This document shows, piece by piece, positions 25,997-34,990 of a stretch of 46,293 bases of DNA. The notes beneath the pieces are model-generated. The model did not search any database. It worked only from the letters and a program-made list of their open reading frames with translations, and was not told where the DNA came from. The stretch's first letter is position 1. Every line of letters begins with the position of its first letter. The stretch lies in NCBI GenBank assembly GCA_026225055.1, contig JAMFSA010000106.1, positions 1 to 46,293 on the forward strand, given 5' to 3'. A program made the position numbers and the translations under genes. This DNA is from Mucilaginibacter xinganensis (lineage in GTDB: Bacteria; Bacteroidota; Bacteroidia; Sphingobacteriales; Sphingobacteriaceae).

Positions 25997-27286
25997 TTAA
26001 CGCCATTGTAACAACGGCCTAAAGATGCCTGGTAAATCGTCAAAGGTTTGCCCTTTTGAAGTAATCTTATTATCGTAAGGATAGTCTATAATATTAAAAG
26101 AAATCAACTCCGTTTCGTGAAAATGAATCTGATGTTTATTGTGATTAAATATAGCTGCTCCAATAACGTATTTACCCGGCGAAAGCAAATTTTCAGGTAT
26201 CCATGCTGTAATTTCATATTCACCGGTTGGATGAAAAGTAGTATACCATTTAGATGTAACACTATGTGAGTCAAATATGTTTATACCCGCTTCGTTATAT
26301 ACATTAATACTATGCCACAAAATATGATTCCCTTCTAAAACTACATAGTTGAATTTTATACCGATTGGTTCAACAACGTTAAAAGTTTGTTTTGATGTAT
26401 CTGTATTATCTACGGCAGCTAACTTTGTTAGTTTTACAATATGATTCCCTGGTGCTTGATCCAATATTGGCCATATTTTAGTCGACTCAAACTCTAAACC
26501 TTTTTTAATATAAGAATTTACTACATTCTTTATATCACCATTTGAAGATATGCGACCTTTGTCCAATAGAAGGCCTTTATTACATAGAGTTTCTATACTT
26601 GAGATATTATGGCTCACAAACAATACTGTTCTGCCTTCGCCTTTGCTGATATCGCCCATTTTGCCGAGGCATTTATTTTGGAATTCAGCATCGCCTACGG
26701 CTAAAACTTCATCTACAATTAGTATCTCTGATTCCAGGTGAGCGGCAACTGCAAAAGCCAGGCGCACGTACATGCCCGATGAGTAACGTTTTACAGGCGT
26801 ATCAATATAACGCTCAACCCCTGCAAAGGCCACTATCTCATCAAACTTACGCTTGATCTCGCTTTTGCGCATGCCCAGTATAGCTCCATTTAAAAATATG
26901 TTTTCGCGCCCGGTTAATTCAGGATGGAATCCCGTACCAACTTCGAGCAAGCTGGCTATACGACCCTTTACTTTTACAGAACCTGTAGTAGGGGAGGTAA
27001 CACGACTTAATACTTTAAGCAGGGTGCTTTTGCCCGCGCCATTGCGGCCAATAATGCCCACGGCATCGCCTTGCTCTATTTCAAAGTTGATATCTTTTAT
27101 ACTCCATACAATATCGCTGTTGCTTTTTACGGTACGGTCGTTAGTTTCGCCAATTTTAAGGAAGGGATCTTCTTTTCCACGCATCCTCGCCCAAAAACGC
27201 TCCAAATCGCGCGAAACGGTTCCTGTACCAAAATCGCCTAACTGGTATGCTTTTGACAGCCCTTCTGCTTTTATAACTTTAGTCAT
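25997..27286 (-). CDS. Polysaccharide ABC transporter ATP-binding protein with C-terminal glycan-binding domain (Wzt-like)
   Basis: This 429-residue protein powers export of a lipid-linked polysaccharide across the inner membrane with the permease encoded upstream. Walker A is GRNGAGKST (80-88), the ABC signature YSSGM (168-172), Walker B ILIVDE (188-193) and the H-loop SH (225-226); the sequence GFHPELTGRENIFLNG is the hallmark of the Wzt/TagH group. Residues ~260-429 form a beta-rich carbohydrate-binding domain like that of E. coli O9a Wzt, which reads the glycan's end cap. The ATPase part has the base composition of the operon while the C-terminal domain is AT-rich like the two neighbouring transferases, as if exchanged together. 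The ATG start overlaps the permease stop by one base. Confidence 0.94.
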   Translation of the reverse strand: MTKVIKAEGLSKAYQLGDFGTGTVSRDLERFWARMRGKEDPFLKIGETNDRTVKSNSDIVWSIKDINFEIEQGDAVGIIGRNGAGKSTLLKVLSRVTSPTTGSVKVKGRIASLLEVGTGFHPELTGRENIFLNGAILGMRKSEIKRKFDEIVAFAGVERYIDTPVKRYSSGMYVRLAFAVAAHLESEILIVDEVLAVGDAEFQNKCLGKMGDISKGEGRTVLFVSHNISSIETLCNKGLLLDKGRISSNGDIKNVVNSYIKKGLEFESTKIWPILDQAPGNHIVKLTKLAAVDNTDTSKQTFNVVEPIGIKFNYVVLEGNHILWHSINVYNEAGINIFDSHSVTSKWYTTFHPTGEYEITAWIPENLLSPGKYVIGAAIFNHNKHQIHFHETELISFNIIDYPYDNKITSKGQTFDDLPGIFRPLLQWR

Positions 27287-28152
27287 TATACGGTATCAAC
27301 AAAGGTTCTTTCTACTTTATTAAAAATAACTATACCCAAAAAGAGTATAACAGCGGTTACCGTGCAGCTATATCCTAACAGGCCCCAGCTAAAATCTCCC
27401 GAGCCGAAGAACCCGTACCTGAAAGTTTCAATTATCGGGGTTACGGGGTTATACTTTATTATCCAGCTGTATTTGGGGTATTTGGTAATTGCGGTTGATA
27501 ATGGATAAATAACGGTAGTAGTATACATTAACAAGGGAACAGCGAATGTGACCACAAAAGCCAGGTCGCGGTATTTTGTGGTTACGGCTGATATAATCAT
27601 GCCAAAACCAAGCCCCAGAGCGGCTATAAGAATGATAAGCAAAGGAAACAGCAATATTATAACGGTTGGAATAAGAACAATGCCCTTTGCATAATAAATG
27701 CCGATTAGCGCTATGAATAAGATAAACTGAACAGCAAACCTTACCAGATTTGATAGCACAATACTCAAGGGCATAATAAGCCTTGGAAAATAAACCTTTC
27801 CCAGCATGGCCGCGTTATCTTTAAACACAGTTGATGTTTTTGTAAGGCAATCTGAAAAATAATTCCACAGGATGGTGCCTGCCAGGTAGAAGAGCGGTGC
27901 CGGCACTCCCGGAGTTTTTATACCGGCCAGGTTGCTGAATACCAGGTTATAAATTAAAATAGTAACTATGGGCTGTATAAAAAACCAAAGCGGGCCTAAT
28001 ATGGTTTGCTTGTAAAATGATACAAAATCGCGGCGTACCAGCAGAAAAAGCAGGTCGCGGTAATGCCAGGTATCTTTCAGCTTTAGGTCGAGCAGACTGC
28101 TTTTAGCGCTGATCTCAATATCCCAATGCTCTTTATTAGCTGATTGATCCAT
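27286..28152 (-). CDS. Polysaccharide ABC transporter permease (Wzm/TagG-like)
   Basis: A 288-residue ABC2-type permease with six predicted membrane helices. The amphipathic lead-in YRDLLFLLVRRDFVSFYKQTILGPLWFFIQP is characteristic of the Wzm/TagG family, as is the late KYNPVTPIIETFRYGFFG. Two copies with two Wzt subunits would make the channel for a lipid-linked glycan. The gene overlaps the upstream glycosyltransferase by 17 bases and Wzt downstream by one base, so stoichiometric expression is likely. Bacteroidota frequently encode this pair inside capsule loci. Confidence 0.95.
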   Translation of the reverse strand: MDQSANKEHWDIEISAKSSLLDLKLKDTWHYRDLLFLLVRRDFVSFYKQTILGPLWFFIQPIVTILIYNLVFSNLAGIKTPGVPAPLFYLAGTILWNYFSDCLTKTSTVFKDNAAMLGKVYFPRLIMPLSIVLSNLVRFAVQFILFIALIGIYYAKGIVLIPTVIILLFPLLIILIAALGLGFGMIISAVTTKYRDLAFVVTFAVPLLMYTTTVIYPLSTAITKYPKYSWIIKYNPVTPIIETFRYGFFGSGDFSWGLLGYSCTVTAVILFLGIVIFNKVERTFVDTV

Positions 28153-29266
28153 TACTTAATAATTGCTGTAATTTATTCATATAATCTTGTTCGTTAAAAT
28201 GATGCAAGCATTGCTGCTGCAGATTTTCGCGTTGTTGTAAAGTTAGTGGCTCTGTTAAGCTCTCGGTTATTGCTTCTTCCAATTCGGTTACGTTGTTAAC
28301 GTCAATTGCTTTGCCCAGTTCACCGTTGCGAATGGCATCAATACTGCCATCGGCATTGCCGCAAATAACAGGTAGTCCACATGCCAGCGCTTCAATAAAC
28401 ACAATACCAAAGCCTTCCTTTTTACTGGGCAGTACAAACAGATCGGCTAACAAAAAATGATCAGACAAATCTTTTTCGGCTACAAAGCCGGTTAATATTA
28501 CCTGCTCTTGTACGTTATTTTCGGCTATAAGTTCTTTTATCCTGATGCCTTCTTCTGTATCATATTGCCCCGAAAGCATGTATTTAATAGTAGGGAATTT
28601 GATTTTTAGCTTGCTTACAGCTTTTATAACCTGCTCGTGGCCCTTATATTGTTCTGAAGCTGCCAGCCTTGTTAAGGTAAATATTAAAGGCTCGTTACCG
28701 GTTAAGCCATATTTAGTAAGCAGCCTTTGCGGCTTTGAAAATGTATGCGGCAGTTTCATGAATGAATCTATCGCGTTGTTTAAAACAACGCATTTAGCAT
28801 CATCGGCATTGTGCATGGTAATTACCTGTTGCCGGGTGAAATTGCTTACCGATATAATTTTATCGCATTTTGATAAAAGCGCTTTTTTTAATTTTGATAG
28901 TGGCCGCCAAACCTCAATACCGTGCGCTATAAGCCATACCTTACATTTAGGGTTAATTATTTTTACAATTACACCTATGAATGACAGGTTGATATGGCTT
29001 AGTACTATAACATCGGCTTTGGCAGCTTCTTTTAATGATTGCAGTACAAAGCTAACCCTGTTTGAGTTAAAACCCCTGAAGTTTTCTGAAGGCAGATATT
29101 GCGGCATCAGATCATGATCTGCATCATAAGCCACGAACATTTTAAAATCCCAGTTATTTTGTAGTGTAACATGGTAAAGCGCATGCGCAAGTGTGCGGGT
29201 CATTTTTTGGATGCCACCAGTTGTGCTAAACGTTTGTAAACTAAAAAGCATTACTTTTTTACTCAT
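28136..29266 (-). CDS. Glycosyltransferase family 4
   Basis: A 376-residue retaining GT-B enzyme. It starts KKVMLFSLQTFSTTGGIQKMTRTLAHAL, with the GG-loop, has LIFTLTRLAASEQYKGHEQVI as donor-domain entry and ends with the canonical E-x7-E motif in SKKEGFGIVFIEALACGLPVI. This is a confident GT4 of the PimB/WcaL-like kind. The start overlaps the asnB end by eight bases. The acceptor is probably a lipid-linked saccharide of the locus. Confidence 0.94.
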   Translation of the reverse strand: MSKKVMLFSLQTFSTTGGIQKMTRTLAHALYHVTLQNNWDFKMFVAYDADHDLMPQYLPSENFRGFNSNRVSFVLQSLKEAAKADVIVLSHINLSFIGVIVKIINPKCKVWLIAHGIEVWRPLSKLKKALLSKCDKIISVSNFTRQQVITMHNADDAKCVVLNNAIDSFMKLPHTFSKPQRLLTKYGLTGNEPLIFTLTRLAASEQYKGHEQVIKAVSKLKIKFPTIKYMLSGQYDTEEGIRIKELIAENNVQEQVILTGFVAEKDLSDHFLLADLFVLPSKKEGFGIVFIEALACGLPVICGNADGSIDAIRNGELGKAIDVNNVTELEEAITESLTEPLTLQQRENLQQQCLHHFNEQDYMNKLQQLLSNGSIS

Positions 29267-31046
29267 GCGCTTTCAGTTGGTATAGTGCAAAACTTTTTGA
29301 CCAATGCACCTTATTTTCTTTAAATTTTTTGATTACGTTTTGGGCCGTTTTCCCCTTGTACAAACTGTCATTGCTAATTGCAGGAAGCTGTTGCATCCAT
29401 TGTTGCAATGGAAATGAAAATCCCATTTTAGGCCTGTTCCAGATCTTTTCGGGGAGTATATCTTTAAAGCTATCAACCAGTAATTTTTTGGCCTGTACTT
29501 TACTAAACCTTATATCAGGCGAGATACGCATAGTTAAGCGATGAAAATCCTCATCAAGAAAGGGCACCCTTACTTCTAACCCGTGGCTCATGCTCATTAC
29601 ATCAGTATCGCGTAATAGTTGATTTTGCATATACAGGTTAGTTTCCATCCAGGCAGCGTATTCCCCATCATAATGCTTGCACCCTGTTGTAATAGTATCG
29701 CTGAATAATATATCGGTTACCTGTTTGGTGTCGGCATTAAGTATTTTAGCTATATCGGCAGGGGTAAACAGTCCGCGTAATAAAAGGTAATCGGCCAGGG
29801 GATGATCATGCGATAAAAATTCTATCTTTTTATACTGATCTGCAGCAAAAGGCAACGCGAGTGAAACCAGTGGTGCGGGTATCTGCCTTAAATATTTTAA
29901 ATATTTTATCCTGTTAAATGATGGGTAGCCGCCATAAAGTTCATCAGCACCGAGGCCTGATAATACAGCCTTCAGGCCATCCTGCTGTGCATATTTGCTA
30001 ATGAACCACGTATTAATGCCATCGGTAGTAGGCATATCCATATCAGCCAGTATCTGCGGAAAGGATTCTTCAAAGTCCTGCTGTTTTACCAAATGTGTGA
30101 ACTTTTCACCCTGTATCTCATCAAACACTGCATTCTGATAAGCGCTTTCATCATAAGCTTTTTCGTTAAAAAATATCGAGATAGTTTTTAACTGGGTTTT
30201 CTTTTGTTGGTTTGCCAGTAAAGTAATCAGGCTTGAATCAATACCCCCGCTTAAAAAAACGCCAACCTGCGCATCAGCTATCAGCTGGCGGTCGATAGAA
30301 GATGTTAAAGCATCATGAATAAGCTGTTTAGCTTCAGTTTCATTAGTGATGTACGATTCCCTGGTATGTTTATAATATTCGCCGGTTGTAAATGTGCTTT
30401 TGTTATTATCCCAGCATAAAAAATGCCCTTTGGGCAGGCTGAACACATTCTTTAATGTGGTATATGGCTCTGGTATATGCCCGAATGCCAGGAAACGTAC
30501 CTGCCATTGGTTATCAGGTTCAGTTGCTATGCCGGCAGCTTTCAGTGCTTTTACTTCGGATGCGAAACTAAGCTGTCCATTATCAATGTGATAATATAAG
30601 GGCTTTATGCCTGCTGTGTCGCGTACCAGATAAGTTAATGCTTTTGCTTTATCATAAAGCGCAAATGCAAACATGCCACGTAACTTATTGAATGCCTCAA
30701 TGCCCCAATATAAATAAGCCTGAATAATAACTTCGGTATCAGTACCTGAATGAAAACCTGCGCCGGCAAGCAAGAGTTCATTTTTTAACTCCTGATAATT
30801 ATATATCTCGCCGTTGAAAGTTATCCACGCTTTTTCGTGTACATCGGCCATTGGCTGGTGGCCATTACTGCTTAAATCAATGATTGATAGCCGTCGATGG
30901 CCAAATACCAGGTGTTTTTCATTGTCCGAAAAAATGCCCTCATCATCAGGGCCGCCGTGTTGTAACGCATGGCACATGGTTTTCACCTTAGTTTTGATCT
31001 CGTCCGGCTGTAACCTGTACGATATTATTCCAGTAATTCTGCACAT
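29259..31046 (-). CDS. asnB: Glutamine-hydrolysing asparagine synthase-like amidotransferase
   Basis: The 595-residue protein has an N-terminal class II glutaminase and a C-terminal synthetase domain. Cys2, exposed after Met removal, is the nucleophile; Arg51 in GHRRLSIIDLS, NGE at 78-80 and GTDTEV at 101-106 bind glutamine. The ATP-pyrophosphatase loop is SGGIDSS (266-272), with SGLGADELYGGY further on. AsnB makes asparagine, but copies inside exopolysaccharide loci are thought to amidate sugar acids, and exosortase loci of proteobacteria carry such an amidotransferase. Here it sits between the export genes and the transferases, so glycan amidation is my preferred reading. A 160-base gap with two hairpins precedes it. 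Confidence 0.93.
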   Translation of the reverse strand: MCRITGIISYRLQPDEIKTKVKTMCHALQHGGPDDEGIFSDNEKHLVFGHRRLSIIDLSSNGHQPMADVHEKAWITFNGEIYNYQELKNELLLAGAGFHSGTDTEVIIQAYLYWGIEAFNKLRGMFAFALYDKAKALTYLVRDTAGIKPLYYHIDNGQLSFASEVKALKAAGIATEPDNQWQVRFLAFGHIPEPYTTLKNVFSLPKGHFLCWDNNKSTFTTGEYYKHTRESYITNETEAKQLIHDALTSSIDRQLIADAQVGVFLSGGIDSSLITLLANQQKKTQLKTISIFFNEKAYDESAYQNAVFDEIQGEKFTHLVKQQDFEESFPQILADMDMPTTDGINTWFISKYAQQDGLKAVLSGLGADELYGGYPSFNRIKYLKYLRQIPAPLVSLALPFAADQYKKIEFLSHDHPLADYLLLRGLFTPADIAKILNADTKQVTDILFSDTITTGCKHYDGEYAAWMETNLYMQNQLLRDTDVMSMSHGLEVRVPFLDEDFHRLTMRISPDIRFSKVQAKKLLVDSFKDILPEKIWNRPKMGFSFPLQQWMQQLPAISNDSLYKGKTAQNVIKKFKENKVHWSKSFALYQLKAHE

Positions 31047-31111
31047 AAGTGGGGTATATTCATGGCTTCGCCGCGTCAGTCACATTGATTGATTGTAACT
31101 AACTGTTTATA

Positions 31112-31182
31112 AGCATTTTATTAAAAATAAAATATGCTCGGCGTATTGAAATAATGGCATTAAATTAACCAACAATGCCGTT
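31112..31182 (-). promoter_or_regulatory. Two tandem hairpins between the NusG-like gene and asnB
   Basis: On the minus strand the first hairpin pairs 31174-31182 with 31153-31161 (nine bases, one mismatch, 12-base loop). The second is AGCATATTTTATT with AATAAAATGCT (31137 back to 31112), an AT-rich stem with a two-base bulge. They occupy the only long gap (160 bases) inside the 25-kb operon. They could attenuate or terminate transcription before asnB; no perfect TAnnTTTG box for a new promoter is seen here. Confidence 0.45.
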
Positions 31183-31206
31183 TGGTATTAAAATATAGTA
31201 TTCCTT

Positions 31207-31716
31207 TTAAAATCTATCAATTATTGAGGCTGCAACATGTACTATGATAGTGCATCCCAGGCTTTCAAGCCTTAATGCCAACTGCTTTTGTGACCGGTAT
31301 GATATGATCTCACCGGTCATACCTTTAAGCGGACCTGCTTTTATAATTATTTTCTCGCCCGGCTGCAAATTTTCTTCAGTTACTTCCAGTTCAAACGGGC
31401 TTGTTATTAATAATTTGAGCTGTTCTATCTGCCGGTCGGGCATGGCGGCAATTCTGCCACCAAAATATAAGAACCGCGCTATTCCGTTTGTCATTAACAC
31501 CTCGGCCTGCTCGTGCTCTTTAATACGCACAAACAGGTATGATTTAATAAAGGGTTCTTCTACCCATTTTTTCCGGTCGCTCCATTTTTTAAGCTGCCGT
31601 TGTAAGGGCAGGTAAGCTTCAACCCCTTTGTTCATCAAAGATTGATACGCTTTTTTTTCAGCTCGTGGGTTTGTGTAAACCGGGTACCATTTGCCTGTAT
31701 CTAATTTTACACCCAT
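31207..31716 (-). CDS. NusG-like transcription antiterminator (UpxY/RfaH type)
   Basis: The 169-residue protein has an N-terminal NGN domain (WYPVYTNPRAEKKAYQSLMNKGVEAYLP through SYLFVRI) and a C-terminal KOW domain with AGPLKGMTGEI near residue 130. This is the length and order of specialised NusG paralogues that Bacteroidota use to prevent premature termination in polysaccharide operons, where they bind RNA polymerase near the leader. Here it is the third gene, after wza and wzc, and not the first as in Bacteroides capsule loci. Housekeeping NusG would be encoded beside secE and rplK, which are absent here. Confidence 0.9.
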   Translation of the reverse strand: MGVKLDTGKWYPVYTNPRAEKKAYQSLMNKGVEAYLPLQRQLKKWSDRKKWVEEPFIKSYLFVRIKEHEQAEVLMTNGIARFLYFGGRIAAMPDRQIEQLKLLITSPFELEVTEENLQPGEKIIIKAGPLKGMTGEIISYRSQKQLALRLESLGCTIIVHVAASIIDRF

Positions 31717-31730
31717 AAACTGTTTACCTG

Positions 31731-34151
31731 TTATTTTTTAAACCAACGACTAATGTCCCACCACTTTTCCTTGTCAGAATCTACGTAATAGCCAGAGCTT
31801 TCGTAACCCAGATAATCAGAATAATAATAATACCGGCTACCGTAATTTTCGCCTGTAAACTTAGTGGTATAATACCTGGAGTGCAGCAGGTCTTCTGCAA
31901 ACGCATTTAATATAATTACTGTATTTTCCAGTTGATATTCATGAGCAATACGTTGCGGTATTGTAGCTGCATAATATTTTGATTTACCAGATCTGATAAC
32001 GAAGGCATTAATATCACTGTTCCTAATAAGTGGTATAGCATCAGATACCAGGCCTATCGGAGCGGTATCGATCATAATAATATCGTACCTGGTTTTTAGC
32101 TCCTCAATAAGGGTGGTCATACGTGGGCTGTGTAAAAGCTCTGACGGATTAGGCGGGACAGAGCCCGACACCATAAAATCCAGGTTCTCCTGCTTGGAAT
32201 GCAATATAACCTCGTCAATGGTACATTGATTGGCAAGATAATTACTTAAACCTTTATCATTTGGCACATTAAAGGTTTTGTGGATTTTTGAACGGCGTAA
32301 ATCGGCTGCTATCAATATTACCTTTTTATCAATAAGTGATAGCGTGCTTGACAAGTTAATAGCCACGAATGATTTTCCTTCACCAGCTACTTCTGAGGTA
32401 ACGCAGATCACTTTGCTGGTTTTTTCTGAAGCCAAAAAGCTTAAGTTGGTACGCACAGAACGTACTGATTCGGCAAAAACAGATTTTGGTTTACTTATAG
32501 CCAGGATTTGTTTATTGTCGGAGTCCATATCGTCAGGAAATTTCCTGATGATACCCAATATAGGTATGGTTGTAAGGCTTTCAATAGTTTCCTTATCATA
32601 TATATAAGGGTTTAGAACCCTGATCAATATGATTAAGCCTAAGCCTAAAAGTATACCTAAAATTATGGCTGTGCGATGTATACCACCTTCATTTGGCGAA
32701 ACAGGGTTATAGTTAGGCTGTGCCTGTTCAATAATTGTAGCGCCGGGTAATATTGCCGAGCGGCTTATTTGTGCTTCTAGTTTTTTTTCAGACAGGAAAG
32801 CGTAAACTTTATCGTTAACCTCAAAATCGCGTTTCAGGCTAACCATTTCGCGTTCGGCTTCAGGCAGTGATGCTATTTGCTGGTTAACCTGGATCAATTT
32901 ATCATTGAGATAGCCTATGCTTTTTTCAATGCGTACACGTGATTCGTTAATATTATTTAGGGCAGCATTCTTTATCTGCAATATTTGCTGATTTAAATCC
33001 TGTATAGGTTGTGAGTTGGCGTTGAACTGCTTTAACAAATCGCTTCTTTTCAGCAACAGGCCATCAAGAGTTTCAACTAACGCGCCGAGCAGAGGGTCAA
33101 TTACACCCTCCATTTTGAAGTTAATGTTTGCGTTATCTACTTCACTGGTAATTTGCTTTTTAAGCTGGTCTATGGCTATCTCCTGTATTTTCAGCAGGGA
33201 GATCTGTGATTCCAGGTCTTTGGCTGCGGCTAATTCGCTTTGTGCTGCGGTGGTAACATCAATAACCTTTGAATCTTCCTTGTTTTGTTTGATCTTATTG
33301 GCCGACCCCCGAACCTCTGCAGAAAGAGTATCAAGTTGGTTTTGAATGAAATGGATCATTTGTGTGGCCGACAATGTTTTTTGATTGCGGTCATAATTCA
33401 AATACTCCATCATTATCGCGTTTAATACGTCGGCTGCAAACTGAGGATTGTAATCGGTTTGCTGTAGTGAGATGATGTTTGAGTTTTTTGTTACTTCGTT
33501 GGTGCGCAAGCCGCCTTTTACCCGGCCCAGATAGTCTTCGGGTGTGTTAAACTTAAATAGATAAACAACCTTTTTTAATATAAAACCAGGGTTTTTAATG
33601 CTGAATGCCGTTGGCCCCACACTTACTGGGCTATTATAATTAAATATGTTTTTTACGGTTTTGCCTGCTATTTTATAACTAAGGCTAAATGAATTGTTAT
33701 TAACTGGCTGAAAGCTGATCAGATCATGAAAATAATTAGTACTGTCGAACTTTAACAGTTGGACACTTAAAGGTTTTTCAGGGTAAAGATCACTTGTACG
33801 TATGCGGCCGCCTACATAAAAGCTGATACGGTAATCCAGATCCTTAATAGCATCAAGTATTAAGCTGCGGCTTTGTATCACATAAGTTTCACTCTGTACT
33901 TTTGACGGCCCTTTATCAGCGTTTATAACACTTACAAGATCTGAGATCTCAGATTTCTTCTCCTCAAACTTCATCGTGGCCGATGTAGCATAGTTTTTTG
34001 GTGTGTACCATAAATAGGCATATGCTATTAACATACATCCAGCTATAGAGGCTGCTATCCAATACCAGCGGCTTATGAGTATTTTTGCAATCTTAAAATA
34101 ATCAAGCTCCTGATTAGGCAGCTTCTTCGATATCTTGTCGGTTTCTTCCAT
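31731..34151 (-). CDS. Polysaccharide co-polymerase / BY-kinase (Wzc-like)
   Basis: An 806-residue inner-membrane protein that sets chain length and gates export. TM1 is at about 30-48 and TM2 at 494-511, enclosing a Wzz-type periplasmic domain with long coiled coils (about 260-460). The cytoplasmic kinase has Walker A SEVAGEGKS (586-594) and Walker B IIMIDTAP (691-698). Walker A' reads ILIAADLRR (612-620): the usual first Asp of DxD is Ala615, which is odd. The C-terminal tail carries eleven tyrosines between 760 and 789, including four in a row at 774-777, the autophosphorylation cluster. Its start overlaps the wza stop by one base. Confidence 0.95.
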   Translation of the reverse strand: MEETDKISKKLPNQELDYFKIAKILISRWYWIAASIAGCMLIAYAYLWYTPKNYATSATMKFEEKKSEISDLVSVINADKGPSKVQSETYVIQSRSLILDAIKDLDYRISFYVGGRIRTSDLYPEKPLSVQLLKFDSTNYFHDLISFQPVNNNSFSLSYKIAGKTVKNIFNYNSPVSVGPTAFSIKNPGFILKKVVYLFKFNTPEDYLGRVKGGLRTNEVTKNSNIISLQQTDYNPQFAADVLNAIMMEYLNYDRNQKTLSATQMIHFIQNQLDTLSAEVRGSANKIKQNKEDSKVIDVTTAAQSELAAAKDLESQISLLKIQEIAIDQLKKQITSEVDNANINFKMEGVIDPLLGALVETLDGLLLKRSDLLKQFNANSQPIQDLNQQILQIKNAALNNINESRVRIEKSIGYLNDKLIQVNQQIASLPEAEREMVSLKRDFEVNDKVYAFLSEKKLEAQISRSAILPGATIIEQAQPNYNPVSPNEGGIHRTAIILGILLGLGLIILIRVLNPYIYDKETIESLTTIPILGIIRKFPDDMDSDNKQILAISKPKSVFAESVRSVRTNLSFLASEKTSKVICVTSEVAGEGKSFVAINLSSTLSLIDKKVILIAADLRRSKIHKTFNVPNDKGLSNYLANQCTIDEVILHSKQENLDFMVSGSVPPNPSELLHSPRMTTLIEELKTRYDIIMIDTAPIGLVSDAIPLIRNSDINAFVIRSGKSKYYAATIPQRIAHEYQLENTVIILNAFAEDLLHSRYYTTKFTGENYGSRYYYYSDYLGYESSGYYVDSDKEKWWDISRWFKK

Positions 34152-34972
34152 TATTTACGTGTAAGCGTAAAAATTATTAAAGCAGTGTTAATTATAAGCA
34201 AAACAGGCTGAATTACAGTTGAGAAAGTTTGCAGCTTATCTGTTTTAATTGCACGTTTGCTTTCTGCTATATATATGATATCGCCATTTTTAAGTATAGT
34301 TGCCGGGTCTGATATTGAGGCTACGCTACCAAGATCAATTTCTGTAATTTCAGGTTTTTTGGGGTTACCTCTGATGATCTTTATGGTTTTTTCATTGGCT
34401 TTATCGGTAAGGCCACCCGCCTCGCCAATCATTTCAATTAACGTGGTTTTGTCTTTTACTAAAGGGTAATTGCCCTGGGTTTTTATTTCACCAAGTATGG
34501 TTACCTGCAGGTTTACAATTTTTAACTCAATAATAGGGTCTTTAAGCAGCTTTTCACGATAAAGCGCTTCTATTTTGTTTGAGGCTTCCAGCCGGGTTAG
34601 CCCTGCAACATGTATATGGCCTATAACAGGTAAGGCCACATTACCGTCAACTTCAACCTGGTAGGTTTGCCCTTGCGAAACTGAACTGTTTACTGACGAT
34701 GTTGATGACGGTGTTGGTGACAATGAGCCCGTGGTACCCATATCCCCAACTATGTACGACATGTTTTGCAGGTTACGTATCTGGAGTATGTCCTGAGGTT
34801 TAATACGATAGCTATCTAACGAAGTTGAATCTTTTGTTCTGGCTGTATCTGCCAGTGAAGCTCTTTGCTCAAACAGTATTTGATCTTGTTTATAAGAACA
34901 CGAGGTAAAAGTAAGAAGGGTGCCGAGAATTAAATAAGTGAAAACTAAGAATCGAGTAAAGGTTCTATTCAT
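34151..34972 (-). CDS. Polysaccharide export outer-membrane lipoprotein (Wza-like)
   Basis: The 273-residue protein begins with a lipoprotein signal (MNRTFTRFLVFTYLILGTLL, then TSC with the lipidated Cys). It has a poly-export (PES) domain, YRIKPQDILQIR onward and VEVDGNVALPVIGHIHV, an SLBB domain (LQVTILGEIKTQGNYPL to LKNGDIIYIAES) and a single C-terminal helix. It would form the outer-membrane or periplasmic export channel that pairs with the Wzc-like kinase. I use the ATG at 34972. The TTG seven codons upstream (34993-34991) is part of the -7 promoter box TATTTTTG and cannot lie in the mRNA. It is the first gene of the operon. Confidence 0.93.
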   Translation of the reverse strand: MNRTFTRFLVFTYLILGTLLTFTSCSYKQDQILFEQRASLADTARTKDSTSLDSYRIKPQDILQIRNLQNMSYIVGDMGTTGSLSPTPSSTSSVNSSVSQGQTYQVEVDGNVALPVIGHIHVAGLTRLEASNKIEALYREKLLKDPIIELKIVNLQVTILGEIKTQGNYPLVKDKTTLIEMIGEAGGLTDKANEKTIKIIRGNPKKPEITEIDLGSVASISDPATILKNGDIIYIAESKRAIKTDKLQTFSTVIQPVLLIINTALIIFTLTRK

Positions 34973-34990
34973 ATAATTAGGGCGTGAGAG

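Noticed and set aside
28545..29117. 190-codon open frame opposite the GT4 gene at 28136-29266.
   Set aside because: Antisense to a confident GT4 with the E-x7-E motif; no recognisable protein features.
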